Assembly: GCA_006226375.1 (NCBI GenBank)
Contig: SBHC01000053.1
Location: forward strand, 1-64,000
Direction: 5' to 3'
DNA length: 64,000 nt
From: Deltaproteobacteria bacterium
GTDB taxonomy: Bacteria > Myxococcota_C > UBA6777
The position numbers were made by a program, and so were the translations under genes. Under the pieces are notes generated by a model. It was given only the letters and a program-made list of their open reading frames with translations, had not been told where the DNA came from and made no database searches. The first letter of the stretch is position 1. Each line of letters opens with the position of its first letter. Shown here piece by piece: positions 45,140 to 53,504 of this stretch.

Positions 45140-46750
45140 ATGCCTGTTCAACACAATGATGGGAAGACGATGGCTCTCGCTGCATCAGAGTTGGCCATGT
45201 ATAAAAATTTGTTTGAGGTTTACCCCTTTGGTGTCGTGATGGCCTTGGCCAACGGGACCATTTGTGATGCCAACGCGGCCTTTTGTCGATTGGGCGGCTA
45301 CATCAAAGAGAGCTTGTTGTTTCGGAACATCTACGAGATGTTGGACAGCCCTGAACCTGGTCACACTGGAGAGGTGCCCCAGCTCCTAAATCTGAGCCTC
45401 TCCCACGCTGTAGAAGCCAACTTCACCCATGAGCAAGGGCACCAAGTCCCGATTCTGTTTTCCAGCTCTCCCTTTCGAACCGCAGAGGGTGACTCCTACA
45501 TGTGGGTTTTCATCGAGGGTATGGAAGAACGCAAGGCTACAGAGGCCAAACGCATTCAAGAAGAGCAGCTTGATGTGGTGGGGCGGATGGGAGACAACAT
45601 CGCCAAGGAGCTCCAGGAGCACTTGGACAGCCTCGTCAACAAATTGGGGCAAGTGCTGCATCATGAGTCTGATACGCTGTCTTCACAGGGACAACAGGAA
45701 CTTCACATCGTGATACAGCAGACGGAGAGGTTGCTCGGCGTTGTCGAACAGGCACAGTCTCGACAGCGTCAGGAGCTTGTTTCGGATTGGAATGTGGAGA
45801 GAACCCTCGCGCAAGTCCGTCTTCGTCTTTTGCGAGAGAACAACAGCTCCAAGCTTCGCCGGTACTTGGCTTCCCATGAAGGAAAGCAGGCGTTAACGGA
45901 ACAACTCCATGCAGCAGCCCGACGCTCCTCCATTGATGCTGGGTTGGAAGACCTTCGTCAGTGGCTTTGGAACTTCCGCCCCCCTCTCGTCATGTTCAAT
46001 GAGCGGGTGGTGGTTTGGAACAAGATCCAATCCGTGATGACGGAGGCCATCTTGGAGTTGCGGGATGTCATGCTTCAAACGATGTCGGAAGCCCAGATCC
46101 CTCCGATTGCCATGTCGTCGGTGGACTGGGATGCTGTGCCCAACAAGGAGCCTATTGCAAGACACAGCCCCCAGCCTCAACGAGTTGTGACGAAAACTCC
46201 CATGCCTAAGGTGCCTTCTCGGCCACTTCAGCCAGCGCAGAAGCCTGTGGGGCATCGGTCCTCTTCGCTTCCCTCGTTTAGACCTCCCCAATCTCAGTCG
46301 CCTTTGGACAGGCTGAAACGTAGGCCTGTTCCTGTGGATCCAACTCATCCTCCTGCAGGGTTTGGGGCCAACCCTACGCCACCACCTGTCGCTCCTCCTG
46401 TGGACACCAACCGCCATGTGAACGTGCCTTCTTCCACGGAGGTCACGTTGCCTGTGTCGATGGAACAGTTGGTCCAACAAATGCTTCAAGTTTACGATGG
46501 AGTCCGGTTGGAACGTTGGATTAATCGAAAGAGCTTTGAGGCTTACATTCGACGTCACTTTGATCGGCATGAAGATGGGGAAAGCATTGAGTTGGAGCCT
46601 GTCTGGGATATCCTCCAAAAGATCCCTGGCATGGTCCCCCTGATTGTGAAGCGATACTTTGAGAAGCTGAAGAGCGCTCACCCCACTCACCCTGTCGAGT
46701 GGCCTTTGTTTATGCAGGATTCTCCCTATCCCACGCCCCCCCCAGTCTGA
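45140..46750 (+). CDS. PAS protein with a histidine-kinase-like DHp segment lacking His
   Basis: 536 residues, with AAGGGA nine bases before the ATG. Residues ~15-130 form a PAS domain (FEVYPFGVVMALANGTICDA; SYMWVFIEGMEERKATE). Next comes VVGRMGDNIAKELQEHLDSL, which lines up with the DHp helix GRLAGGIAHDFNNLL of hybrid kinases, but the phospho-acceptor His is K156. The second helix and the following strand (ERLLGVVEQAQSRQRQ) also fit. The ATPase domain is missing; instead there is a helical region (LEDLRQWLWNF), a Pro-rich stretch (~350-425) and a helical C-terminus. So it is probably a sensory or scaffold protein and not a kinase. It is a single gene with palindrome site 3 upstream. Confidence 0.7.
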   Translation: MPVQHNDGKTMALAASELAMYKNLFEVYPFGVVMALANGTICDANAAFCRLGGYIKESLLFRNIYEMLDSPEPGHTGEVPQLLNLSLSHAVEANFTHEQGHQVPILFSSSPFRTAEGDSYMWVFIEGMEERKATEAKRIQEEQLDVVGRMGDNIAKELQEHLDSLVNKLGQVLHHESDTLSSQGQQELHIVIQQTERLLGVVEQAQSRQRQELVSDWNVERTLAQVRLRLLRENNSSKLRRYLASHEGKQALTEQLHAAARRSSIDAGLEDLRQWLWNFRPPLVMFNERVVVWNKIQSVMTEAILELRDVMLQTMSEAQIPPIAMSSVDWDAVPNKEPIARHSPQPQRVVTKTPMPKVPSRPLQPAQKPVGHRSSSLPSFRPPQSQSPLDRLKRRPVPVDPTHPPAGFGANPTPPPVAPPVDTNRHVNVPSSTEVTLPVSMEQLVQQMLQVYDGVRLERWINRKSFEAYIRRHFDRHEDGESIELEPVWDILQKIPGMVPLIVKRYFEKLKSAHPTHPVEWPLFMQDSPYPTPPPV

Positions 46751-46955
46751 TAGGGCAGCTGCTCTTACCTTCCTGGCTTCCCTAGATTCCTTCCTTGAAA
46801 TTCTATTGTACTCTTGTTCAGTCGTACGGGTTGACAAGGGAGGGGCACTTTTCTAAGGTTCGTGGGCTTCTGATGGCTAAGTCTGAGACCCAAGTCGAGA
46901 AGAAGCTTGTTGCTTGAAGCGCCAGTCGCACTGGGACGAAGAGGAGGAATGGCGC

Positions 46956-49508
46956 GTGCCATCCATTGATCAATACATCTCATCTGAACTTTGCCAAAAG
47001 ATGCGGGAGTCGATCGCCGACGCCCAGGGGAATGAAGTCTTCTTTGTTGGAAAGCCCGGTGAATCTGGGAAGATCGAAGAAATTCGAGTGGTTTGCCGTG
47101 GAGGTCCACGCTCGGTGATGGTGCTTTTCTCTGTCCCTCAGTACGGCGATGTGGTCATTCACAACCACCCCTCAGGTCACTTGCTTCCTTCCACAGCAGA
47201 CGAAGAGATCGCTCACAAATTCGATGGGAAAGGCGTTGGCTTCTTCATCATTAACAACGAAGTGGACGAGATTTATGCTCTGGTCGAGCCGTTCCGTGAA
47301 GAAGCACCTGCCACGCCCCTTAACGAAGAGGAAATGGTCAACATCCTCGGTCCAGACGGACCTTTGGCCAAACATCTGCCAGGGTACGAAGAACGCCAGG
47401 AACAAATGGACATGTTGCGGCATGTCGTGCGGTCTTTCAACGATGAGCAGGTCTTGCTTGTGGAAGCAGGGACAGGAACCGGGAAGTCCGTTGCTTACCT
47501 CATCCCTGCCATCTTTTGGGCTCGTCGGAACCGCCAACGTGTCCTCGTGTCAACCAATACCATCAACCTGCAGCAGCAAGTCTTTGAAAAGGATATTCCG
47601 TTTCTTCAACGGGTCTTGGGGGAGTCGTTTGAAGCCGTCCTTGTGAAAGGGCGACGCAACTATCTTTGCCAACGTAAGCTGCATCAGAACTCCGATGACC
47701 TCACATTGTTTCCCGAAGAAGAACGTGAAGATGTCCAATATCTGATCGAGTGGGGGAATCAGACCCAAACGGGCGATCGTGCTGAACTGTCGGTCATGCC
47801 TCGGGATGCGATCTGGTCTACCATTGCGACGGATGCTGACTCTTGCGCTCGGAACCGCTGCGAATATTACCGCAGCTGCTTTTACTACATGGCTCGTCGG
47901 CGACAGGCCAAAGCAGACGTCCTGATCACCAACCACCATATCTTGTTTGCCGATCTTGCTTTGCGGGAAGCCACCAACAATTACCACGCGGCTGCACTGC
48001 TACCTCCCTACCAACGTGTGGTGATGGACGAAGCTCACAACGTAGAAGATGCTGCAAGCTCCTTCTTGGGAAGTCAGGTGACTCGTCGCGGCGTGTTACG
48101 AGCTTTGGGGCAGCTGTATCGGAACCGAGGGCGCCAGGAGAGCGGTCTTTTGATCCAATTGGCAGGGATGCTCCTTCATGCCTCAAACGTCCAAAACAAG
48201 GAGAAGCTCAGGCAGACCATCTTGGAGACAGTCCTCCCCACGGTTCGACGCCAGCGGCAAAGGGCTGGGTGGTTCGCAGAGCAGATGCACAAGGCGTTGT
48301 TGGGAGGAGAGAACAAAGAAGACACGTCAACCCACAAAATCCGCGTGACGGATGCTTTGTTGGAGCGGGGACCGTGGGATCGTTTGCAAAGCCTGGGAAT
48401 GGATTGGTCCGATGAACTCCGCGGCTTGGTGCATGAACTGCTTCGGCTGGGACGAAACATCGACACTGCGACCACTCGGATGGCTCGGAAGTTTGCAGGT
48501 CCTTTGATGGATCTTGAAGGAGCAACGGCCCGTCTGACCGGAGCTGCCGGGACCCTTGAGTTGTTCTTTCGACCCAAAACCGATGATCATCCATCGGAGC
48601 GAGATGATCTGGTCCGATGGTTTGAGGTTTCTCCCAGTGACACAACCCGAATCAAGATGCAGACCGCCCCCTTAGAAATTGGCGAAGCGATGCATGACAT
48701 GATGTATGATCGGTTCGGCGGGGTTGTGTTTACCTCGGCTACGTTGGCGACTGACTCCAAAGACTTCAGCTACTTTTCCGGGCGATTGGGAATCGACCGA
48801 CTGGAACATGGCCGGTCTTCCAGCGCGACGTTTGCTTCGCCGTTTGATTATTCTTCCCAGTCTCTCGTGGGGATTCCGAAAGATATCCCTGCTCCCTATG
48901 ACGCAAGCTTCAAAATGGTCATTACGGATGTGATCATGGAGGCGTTGCGGATCTCGGACGGTCGAGCTTTTGTTTTGTGTACGTCCTTTCAACTCCTTCG
49001 CTACCTTCATAACGAACTTGCGCCCCGGCTTCTGGAAGAGATGGGTATCCGGTCGCTGAAGCAAGGTGAAGCCCCACGGCATACTTTGTTGCAAGAGAAG
49101 ATTAATGATCCGAGGAGTGTGTTGTTCGGCACCGACTCGTTTTGGGAAGGCGTGGATGTTCGAGGAGATGCCTTGTCCAATGTTATCCTGACACGGCTTC
49201 CGTTTCGGGTCCCTTCCGAGCCATTGATTGAGGCTCGGGTGGAGGCGATTGAAGCGAGAGGGGAGAATCCTTTCGTGAAATATACGGTTCCTTCCGCGAC
49301 GATTAAATTCAAGCAGGGGTTTGGCCGTTTAATTCGGAGTCGCATGGATCGAGGCACCGTCTTGATCTTGGACAAGCGCGTTGTGGAGAAAAGCTACGGG
49401 AAGAGATTTCTCAACGCTCTACCGGAAGCTTGCCCTCGTGTTGTCGGTTCTCGTCAGCAAGTTATGGAAGCCTTTCAAGCATTTCATGGCTCCAAGTCGT
49501 CGAACTAA
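46956..49508 (+). CDS. JAMM/RadC-like domain fused to DinG/XPD-type helicase
   Basis: 850 residues from the GTG at 46956, chosen because AGGAGG lies eight bases upstream; a TTG at 46914 is in frame but lacks a site. Residues ~1-110: JAMM metalloprotease-like fold with HNHPSGHLLPSTAD (H69, H71, D82) as in RadC and deubiquitinase-like domains. Residues ~135-850: XPD/DinG superfamily 2 helicase: GTGTGKS (172-178), four iron-sulfur cysteines (C238, C297, C302, C308), DEAH (358-361), FVLCTSF and GTDSFWEGVDVRGDALSNVIL with the final QGFGRLIRSRMDRG. DinG-type helicases unwind 5'-3' at R-loops or damaged forks. The JAMM part may cleave a conjugate or recruit partners (inference). Confidence 0.88.
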   Translation: MPSIDQYISSELCQKMRESIADAQGNEVFFVGKPGESGKIEEIRVVCRGGPRSVMVLFSVPQYGDVVIHNHPSGHLLPSTADEEIAHKFDGKGVGFFIINNEVDEIYALVEPFREEAPATPLNEEEMVNILGPDGPLAKHLPGYEERQEQMDMLRHVVRSFNDEQVLLVEAGTGTGKSVAYLIPAIFWARRNRQRVLVSTNTINLQQQVFEKDIPFLQRVLGESFEAVLVKGRRNYLCQRKLHQNSDDLTLFPEEEREDVQYLIEWGNQTQTGDRAELSVMPRDAIWSTIATDADSCARNRCEYYRSCFYYMARRRQAKADVLITNHHILFADLALREATNNYHAAALLPPYQRVVMDEAHNVEDAASSFLGSQVTRRGVLRALGQLYRNRGRQESGLLIQLAGMLLHASNVQNKEKLRQTILETVLPTVRRQRQRAGWFAEQMHKALLGGENKEDTSTHKIRVTDALLERGPWDRLQSLGMDWSDELRGLVHELLRLGRNIDTATTRMARKFAGPLMDLEGATARLTGAAGTLELFFRPKTDDHPSERDDLVRWFEVSPSDTTRIKMQTAPLEIGEAMHDMMYDRFGGVVFTSATLATDSKDFSYFSGRLGIDRLEHGRSSSATFASPFDYSSQSLVGIPKDIPAPYDASFKMVITDVIMEALRISDGRAFVLCTSFQLLRYLHNELAPRLLEEMGIRSLKQGEAPRHTLLQEKINDPRSVLFGTDSFWEGVDVRGDALSNVILTRLPFRVPSEPLIEARVEAIEARGENPFVKYTVPSATIKFKQGFGRLIRSRMDRGTVLILDKRVVEKSYGKRFLNALPEACPRVVGSRQQVMEAFQAFHGSKSSN

Positions 49509-49586
49509 TTCTTCGGGAATGGAAGTGGACCCTGGATCTGTTCCTTTCAGGTGAGTAGGAACCATGGAGTCGGGCCAGATTCTTTC

Positions 49587-49615
49587 TTGACAGCCGATCA
49601 ACCCGAAACTATGTT
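49587..49615 (+). promoter_or_regulatory. Sigma70-like promoter upstream of lon
   Basis: TTGACA, 17-base spacer, TATGTT: consensus -35 and spacing. It would give a leader of about 185 bases before the lon ATG. No clear sigma32 site or CIRCE element was seen in the 298-base gap. Confidence 0.6.
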
Positions 49616-49806
49616 TACCTAACGCGAGCCTGTCCAGGAGCAATTCTCCGACGCGTTGATGTTTCCCCCTGCGAACAAATTGCTTCCCAAAGGCCATTGC
49701 ATCTCTCATTGTGTCTGACTCAATGGCATGACTCCCATCCCAGAGACTTCAACCTTGCCGTACCGTTGGGTAGCAGCAATCCGCTACACTATAGGAGTGA
49801 TCCCGT

Positions 49807-52176
49807 ATGACTCTAGAGCAACATCAAGCTCTTCCCCTTTTGCCTCTCCGCAATGGCGTGTTCTTTCCGGGCGGTGTGATTTCCCTGAACGTTGGTCGGC
49901 AAAAGTCGATTGCGCTCATCAAAGCAGCCGATCCCACAGAAACGATGCTCGCCATTATCACCCAAAAAGATCCTGAGATTGAAGAGCCTCAAGAAGATGA
50001 TCTTTACAGGGTCGGAACTCTCGCGCGCATCCTGAAAATTCAGAAAACAGGACGCAACACGTACAGCCTGATGGTGCAAGGCGTTCAACGTATCTCTTTG
50101 GAGCGCATTATCTCCGATGAGCCTTACTGGATGGCTGAAGTCACTCCTATCATCGAAGAAACCGACAAGGACGACCTCCAAGTTCATGCGCTGGATCAAA
50201 CCCTCCGCAAGGTCGCTCGTGAGGTGATGAAGCTCACCCCTGAGCTTCCCCGTGGCGCTGAGAAGATGCTGTCCGACATCAAAGAGCCTGGGCAACTGGC
50301 TGACATGATTGCATCGACTCTCGACATCTCACTCGAAGAGAAGATGAAGGTCCTCAGCACCTTCGGCCTCAAAGACCGACTCGAAACCACCTTGGAAATG
50401 TTGAGTCGGATCAAAGAAGTCCTCTCGGTGCGCAAAGAGATTGAGAATCATCTTCGCGATGATGTGGCCAAAAGCCAACGCGAAACCATCTTGCGTCAGC
50501 AGCTGAAGGCCATCCAAAAGGAGCTGGGTGAAGACGATTACAAGTCGTCGGACATCGAGACCCTGGAGAAGAAGCTTGAAGAAGCCAACCTTCCCGAGGA
50601 AGCTCAGGAAATGGCGGACCGCGAACTCAACCGTCTGCGTGCTATGAACCCTGCGCAAGCGGAGTACATGGTCGCCAAGACGTACCTGGAGTGGCTGGGC
50701 AATCTTCCCTGGACCACCGAAACCGAAGACACCCTTGATCTGGACCACGTGACCGAGATTCTCAACGAAGATCACTACGGTCTGACCAAGATCAAAGAGC
50801 GTATCGTCGAGTACCTCGCTGTTCGTAAGTTGAACCCCGAGAAGAAGGGTCCCATCCTTTGTTTCTCCGGTCCTCCGGGAGTGGGTAAGACCTCTTTGGG
50901 CCGCTCCATTGCCCGTGCTTTGGGCCGTGAGTTCGTCCGTATGTCCCTCGGTGGCGTTCGTGACGAAGCTGAGATTCGTGGTCACCGTCGTACGTACGTG
51001 GGCGCGCTCCCTGGTCGAATCGTTCAAGGCATGCGCAAGGCTGGAACCATCAATCCTGTCTTCCTCTTGGACGAAGTTGACAAGCTTGGTGTTTCCTACC
51101 GCGGCGACCCCTCTTCGGCGCTCTTGGAGGTGTTGGACCCCGAGCAGAACAGCACATTCTCGGACCACTACCTGGAGATTTCGTACGATCTTTCCAATGT
51201 GTTTTTCATCGCCACGGCCAACCAGTTGGACCCCATCCAGCCGGCGCTTCGTGACCGTATGGAGATCATTGAACTCTCGGGCTACACCTGGCAAGAGAAG
51301 CTCAACATCGCCATCGACCACTTGCTCCCCAAGCAGGTGAAAGATCACGGTCTGAAAGATGATCACATCGAACTCAAAGATGAAGCCATCAAAGGAATCA
51401 TCGAGAGTTACACTCGTGAGGCCGGTGTTCGTCAGCTCGAACGTGAAATCCGTACAGTCTGTCGTAAGATTGCTGTTGATGTCGCGAAAGGTGACGAGTC
51501 CACCCACGTGGTGACCGACGAGAACGTCAGCGACTTCTTGGGCCAAGCCAAACACTTCCCCGAAGCATCCGAGCGAACCAAGCTCCCCGGTGTTTCGACA
51601 GGTCTGGCTTGGACACCAACAGGCGGTGACTTGCTGTTCATCGAAGCCACTCGAATGCCCGGTAGCGGCAAGCTCAACATGACTGGAAAGCTCGGCGACG
51701 TGATGAAGGAGTCGACAGAGATTGCTCTGGCGTACATCCGCTCCAACGCCGAGTCCCTGAATGTTGCCGCTGACTTCAACAAGACATACGACATTCACCT
51801 CCACGTTCCAGCGGGCGCTGTACCCAAGGAAGGCCCCTCGGCGGGTGTCGCTATCTTCTCCGCGATTGTTTCGTTGCTGACGGGACGATGCGTGCGCGGC
51901 GACGTAGCGATGACAGGTGAAATCACCCTTCGCGGTCGTGTCCTGCCTGTGGGTGGAGTGAAAGAGAAGGTTCTGGCGGCTCACCGAGCTGGCATTAAGA
52001 AGGTCCTTCTCCCACACCGCAACCAGAAAGACCTGGACGAAGTGCCCGAAGAAGCCAAAAACGATCTGGAGTTCGTGTTCTTGGAGAACATGAGCGAGAT
52101 CCTCTTTGAGGTTCTCGAAGCTCCCGTCGCTACCGACGCGGGCACAGAGATCGCAGCAACCCCCGCAGAAGCCTAA
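49807..52176 (+). CDS. lon: ATP-dependent protease Lon
   Basis: 789 residues, LonA type. It degrades damaged and regulatory proteins. N-terminal substrate domain begins [15 protein letters not shown]. The AAA+ part has GPPGVGKT (near 356-363), [10 protein letters not shown] and [18 protein letters not shown]. The protease domain shows [11 protein letters not shown] with S678 and GGVKEKVLA with K719, the catalytic dyad. AGGAG precedes the ATG. Codon use is highly biased, like the PilY1-like and ahcY genes. It ends with a terminator. Confidence 0.98.
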   Translation: MTLEQHQALPLLPLRNGVFFPGGVISLNVGRQKSIALIKAADPTETMLAIITQKDPEIEEPQEDDLYRVGTLARILKIQKTGRNTYSLMVQGVQRISLERIISDEPYWMAEVTPIIEETDKDDLQVHALDQTLRKVAREVMKLTPELPRGAEKMLSDIKEPGQLADMIASTLDISLEEKMKVLSTFGLKDRLETTLEMLSRIKEVLSVRKEIENHLRDDVAKSQRETILRQQLKAIQKELGEDDYKSSDIETLEKKLEEANLPEEAQEMADRELNRLRAMNPAQAEYMVAKTYLEWLGNLPWTTETEDTLDLDHVTEILNEDHYGLTKIKERIVEYLAVRKLNPEKKGPILCFSGPPGVGKTSLGRSIARALGREFVRMSLGGVRDEAEIRGHRRTYVGALPGRIVQGMRKAGTINPVFLLDEVDKLGVSYRGDPSSALLEVLDPEQNSTFSDHYLEISYDLSNVFFIATANQLDPIQPALRDRMEIIELSGYTWQEKLNIAIDHLLPKQVKDHGLKDDHIELKDEAIKGIIESYTREAGVRQLEREIRTVCRKIAVDVAKGDESTHVVTDENVSDFLGQAKHFPEASERTKLPGVSTGLAWTPTGGDLLFIEATRMPGSGKLNMTGKLGDVMKESTEIALAYIRSNAESLNVAADFNKTYDIHLHVPAGAVPKEGPSAGVAIFSAIVSLLTGRCVRGDVAMTGEITLRGRVLPVGGVKEKVLAAHRAGIKKVLLPHRNQKDLDEVPEEAKNDLEFVFLENMSEILFEVLEAPVATDAGTEIAATPAEA

Positions 52177-52225
52177 TTCGTTAGAAGCTTCTGTCGGGTG
52201 ACTTTCTCCTAGAGAAGGTCACGAG

Positions 52226-52261
52226 AGAGCGTCATTCCTTTGTTGGAGAGACGCTCTTTTT
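52226..52261 (+). terminator. Rho-independent terminator after lon
   Basis: AGAGCGTC-N16-GACGCTCT followed by TTTT, 50 bases after the lon stop. Confidence 0.8.
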
Positions 52262-52344
52262 GCGTTTAGAGGGGGGGCTTGTTCTTTGATGATTGTTGAT
52301 GGTTTGGGGGTCTGAGGAGCGAGGGGGATTCAGAGAGGGAAGGG

Positions 52345-53085
52345 TTACCAGTTTTCGTCACGGGGTACAGCAACAGCCTCTCGTTCTTTCTCTTTCTCGC
52401 GAACTTTGCTGGGGACTCCCATTTTGGCTTTGAGGGCAGCGAGCGCGTCGTCTTGGGTGTTGTTTTGATCTTCCAACTTTTGGAACTGGGCTTCGAGAGA
52501 GTCGTCCTTCAATTCCCGGTTGAGTTCGGCGTGGGCTTCAGCATGAGCTTCAAGCTCATCGATCTTCTTGGTCATTCGATCGAGGGTGTCAAAGGCAGAG
52601 TTCTCTGTGACCCCTGAGATCGTCTCTTGAATCATTTGTTGGGCTTCGGCTCGCTTCTTCCGGGCGATCAGAAGGTTTTTCTTGCGGCTGGCCTCTTCGA
52701 TTTTCTGACGGAGCAAGTGAAGCGCGTTTTTCAGTTGTTCAACAGCGTTCTTTTGGTGTTCCCACTGCTGGAAGAACTCATCAGCCATTCGGTCGTGTTC
52801 GGCTTTCCGAGCGAGCGCTTTCTTCGCCAACTCATCGTCGCCACTTTCGACAGCTTGCATGGCTCGCTTTTCCCATGTGTCGCCCTGGCGGGCTTCTTCT
52901 TGGTATTGTTTTTTGAGTTTCTTTTCGTCAGCGATGGCGTGAGCGACGCGGGATTGGGCCTCTTGAAGTTGCTCTTGCATCTCTTCAAGGACTTGATCCA
53001 AGATCTTTTCGGGTTCCTCCGCTCGTGATATGAGGGAGTTGAGGTTGGCTTTGATCACTCGTATTAATCGCTTGAAAAAGCTCAT
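52345..53085 (-). CDS. pspA: PspA/IM30 family protein
   Basis: 246 residues, almost all coiled coil. Phage-shock protein A binds stressed inner membrane and helps keep the proton gradient. Seen: N-terminal amphipathic helix SFFKRLIRVIKANLNSLISRAEEPEKILDQ, then long heptad-like helices (QEQLQEAQSRVAHAIADEKKLKKQ) and ARKAEHDRMADEFF. The C-terminal end is Lys/Glu-rich and short. GGAG lies about nine bases before the ATG. It stands alone, so the psp regulators are elsewhere. Confidence 0.93.
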   Translation of the reverse strand: MSFFKRLIRVIKANLNSLISRAEEPEKILDQVLEEMQEQLQEAQSRVAHAIADEKKLKKQYQEEARQGDTWEKRAMQAVESGDDELAKKALARKAEHDRMADEFFQQWEHQKNAVEQLKNALHLLRQKIEEASRKKNLLIARKKRAEAQQMIQETISGVTENSAFDTLDRMTKKIDELEAHAEAHAELNRELKDDSLEAQFQKLEDQNNTQDDALAALKAKMGVPSKVREKEKEREAVAVPRDENW

Positions 53086-53504
53086 TGCACGCGTTCTCCT
53101 GTCGCTTGGTGTATCCTCAAGTTAATCTTTCTTTCCCTTTGTGCAACAAGATGGCTGGAATTCCTGGCTGATGCTGAATTTGCTGCTGGAAGTCGTCGGG
53201 TCAAATCACCCTCGCTAAGGTTGCCAAGGTGAATTTGGAACGTAGCATACCAGAAGGTCGGATCGACAGGGGGGATTTCTTAGGGTGCGTGAACGTGGTT
53301 CTTGTGTTCATGATTTTTTTCTGAATGTTTTTGAAAAGCATCCGTTTGTGTAAGGGAGTCCGTTGCAAAGTTAAGGTGAAGTGGGTGGTGAACGAAAAGG
53401 TCATTGTTGACGGATCGTCTACTTGACTCGTACAATGCCTACAACTTGTTTCAGGGTCCCGTCGCCTTCCATGAGAAGGCTTGGTTATAGAGAGAGCGGC
53501 CAGG
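53086..53504. other. 419-base divergent gap between pspA and the receiver-PATAN gene
   Basis: No gene is supported. Near 53292 is a GTGAAC...GTTCAT partial dyad and an AT-rich patch. The right end holds the promoter given separately. Short minus-strand frames here cross the 53505 start and are ignored. Confidence 0.5.
53407..53436 (+). promoter_or_regulatory. Promoter of the receiver-PATAN gene
   Basis: TTGACG, 18-base spacer, TACAAT, giving a leader of ~60 bases to the ATG at 53505. Confidence 0.55.

Noticed and set aside
50329-52017. Minus-strand 562-codon frame over lon
   Set aside because: Antisense shadow of a clear Lon protease.
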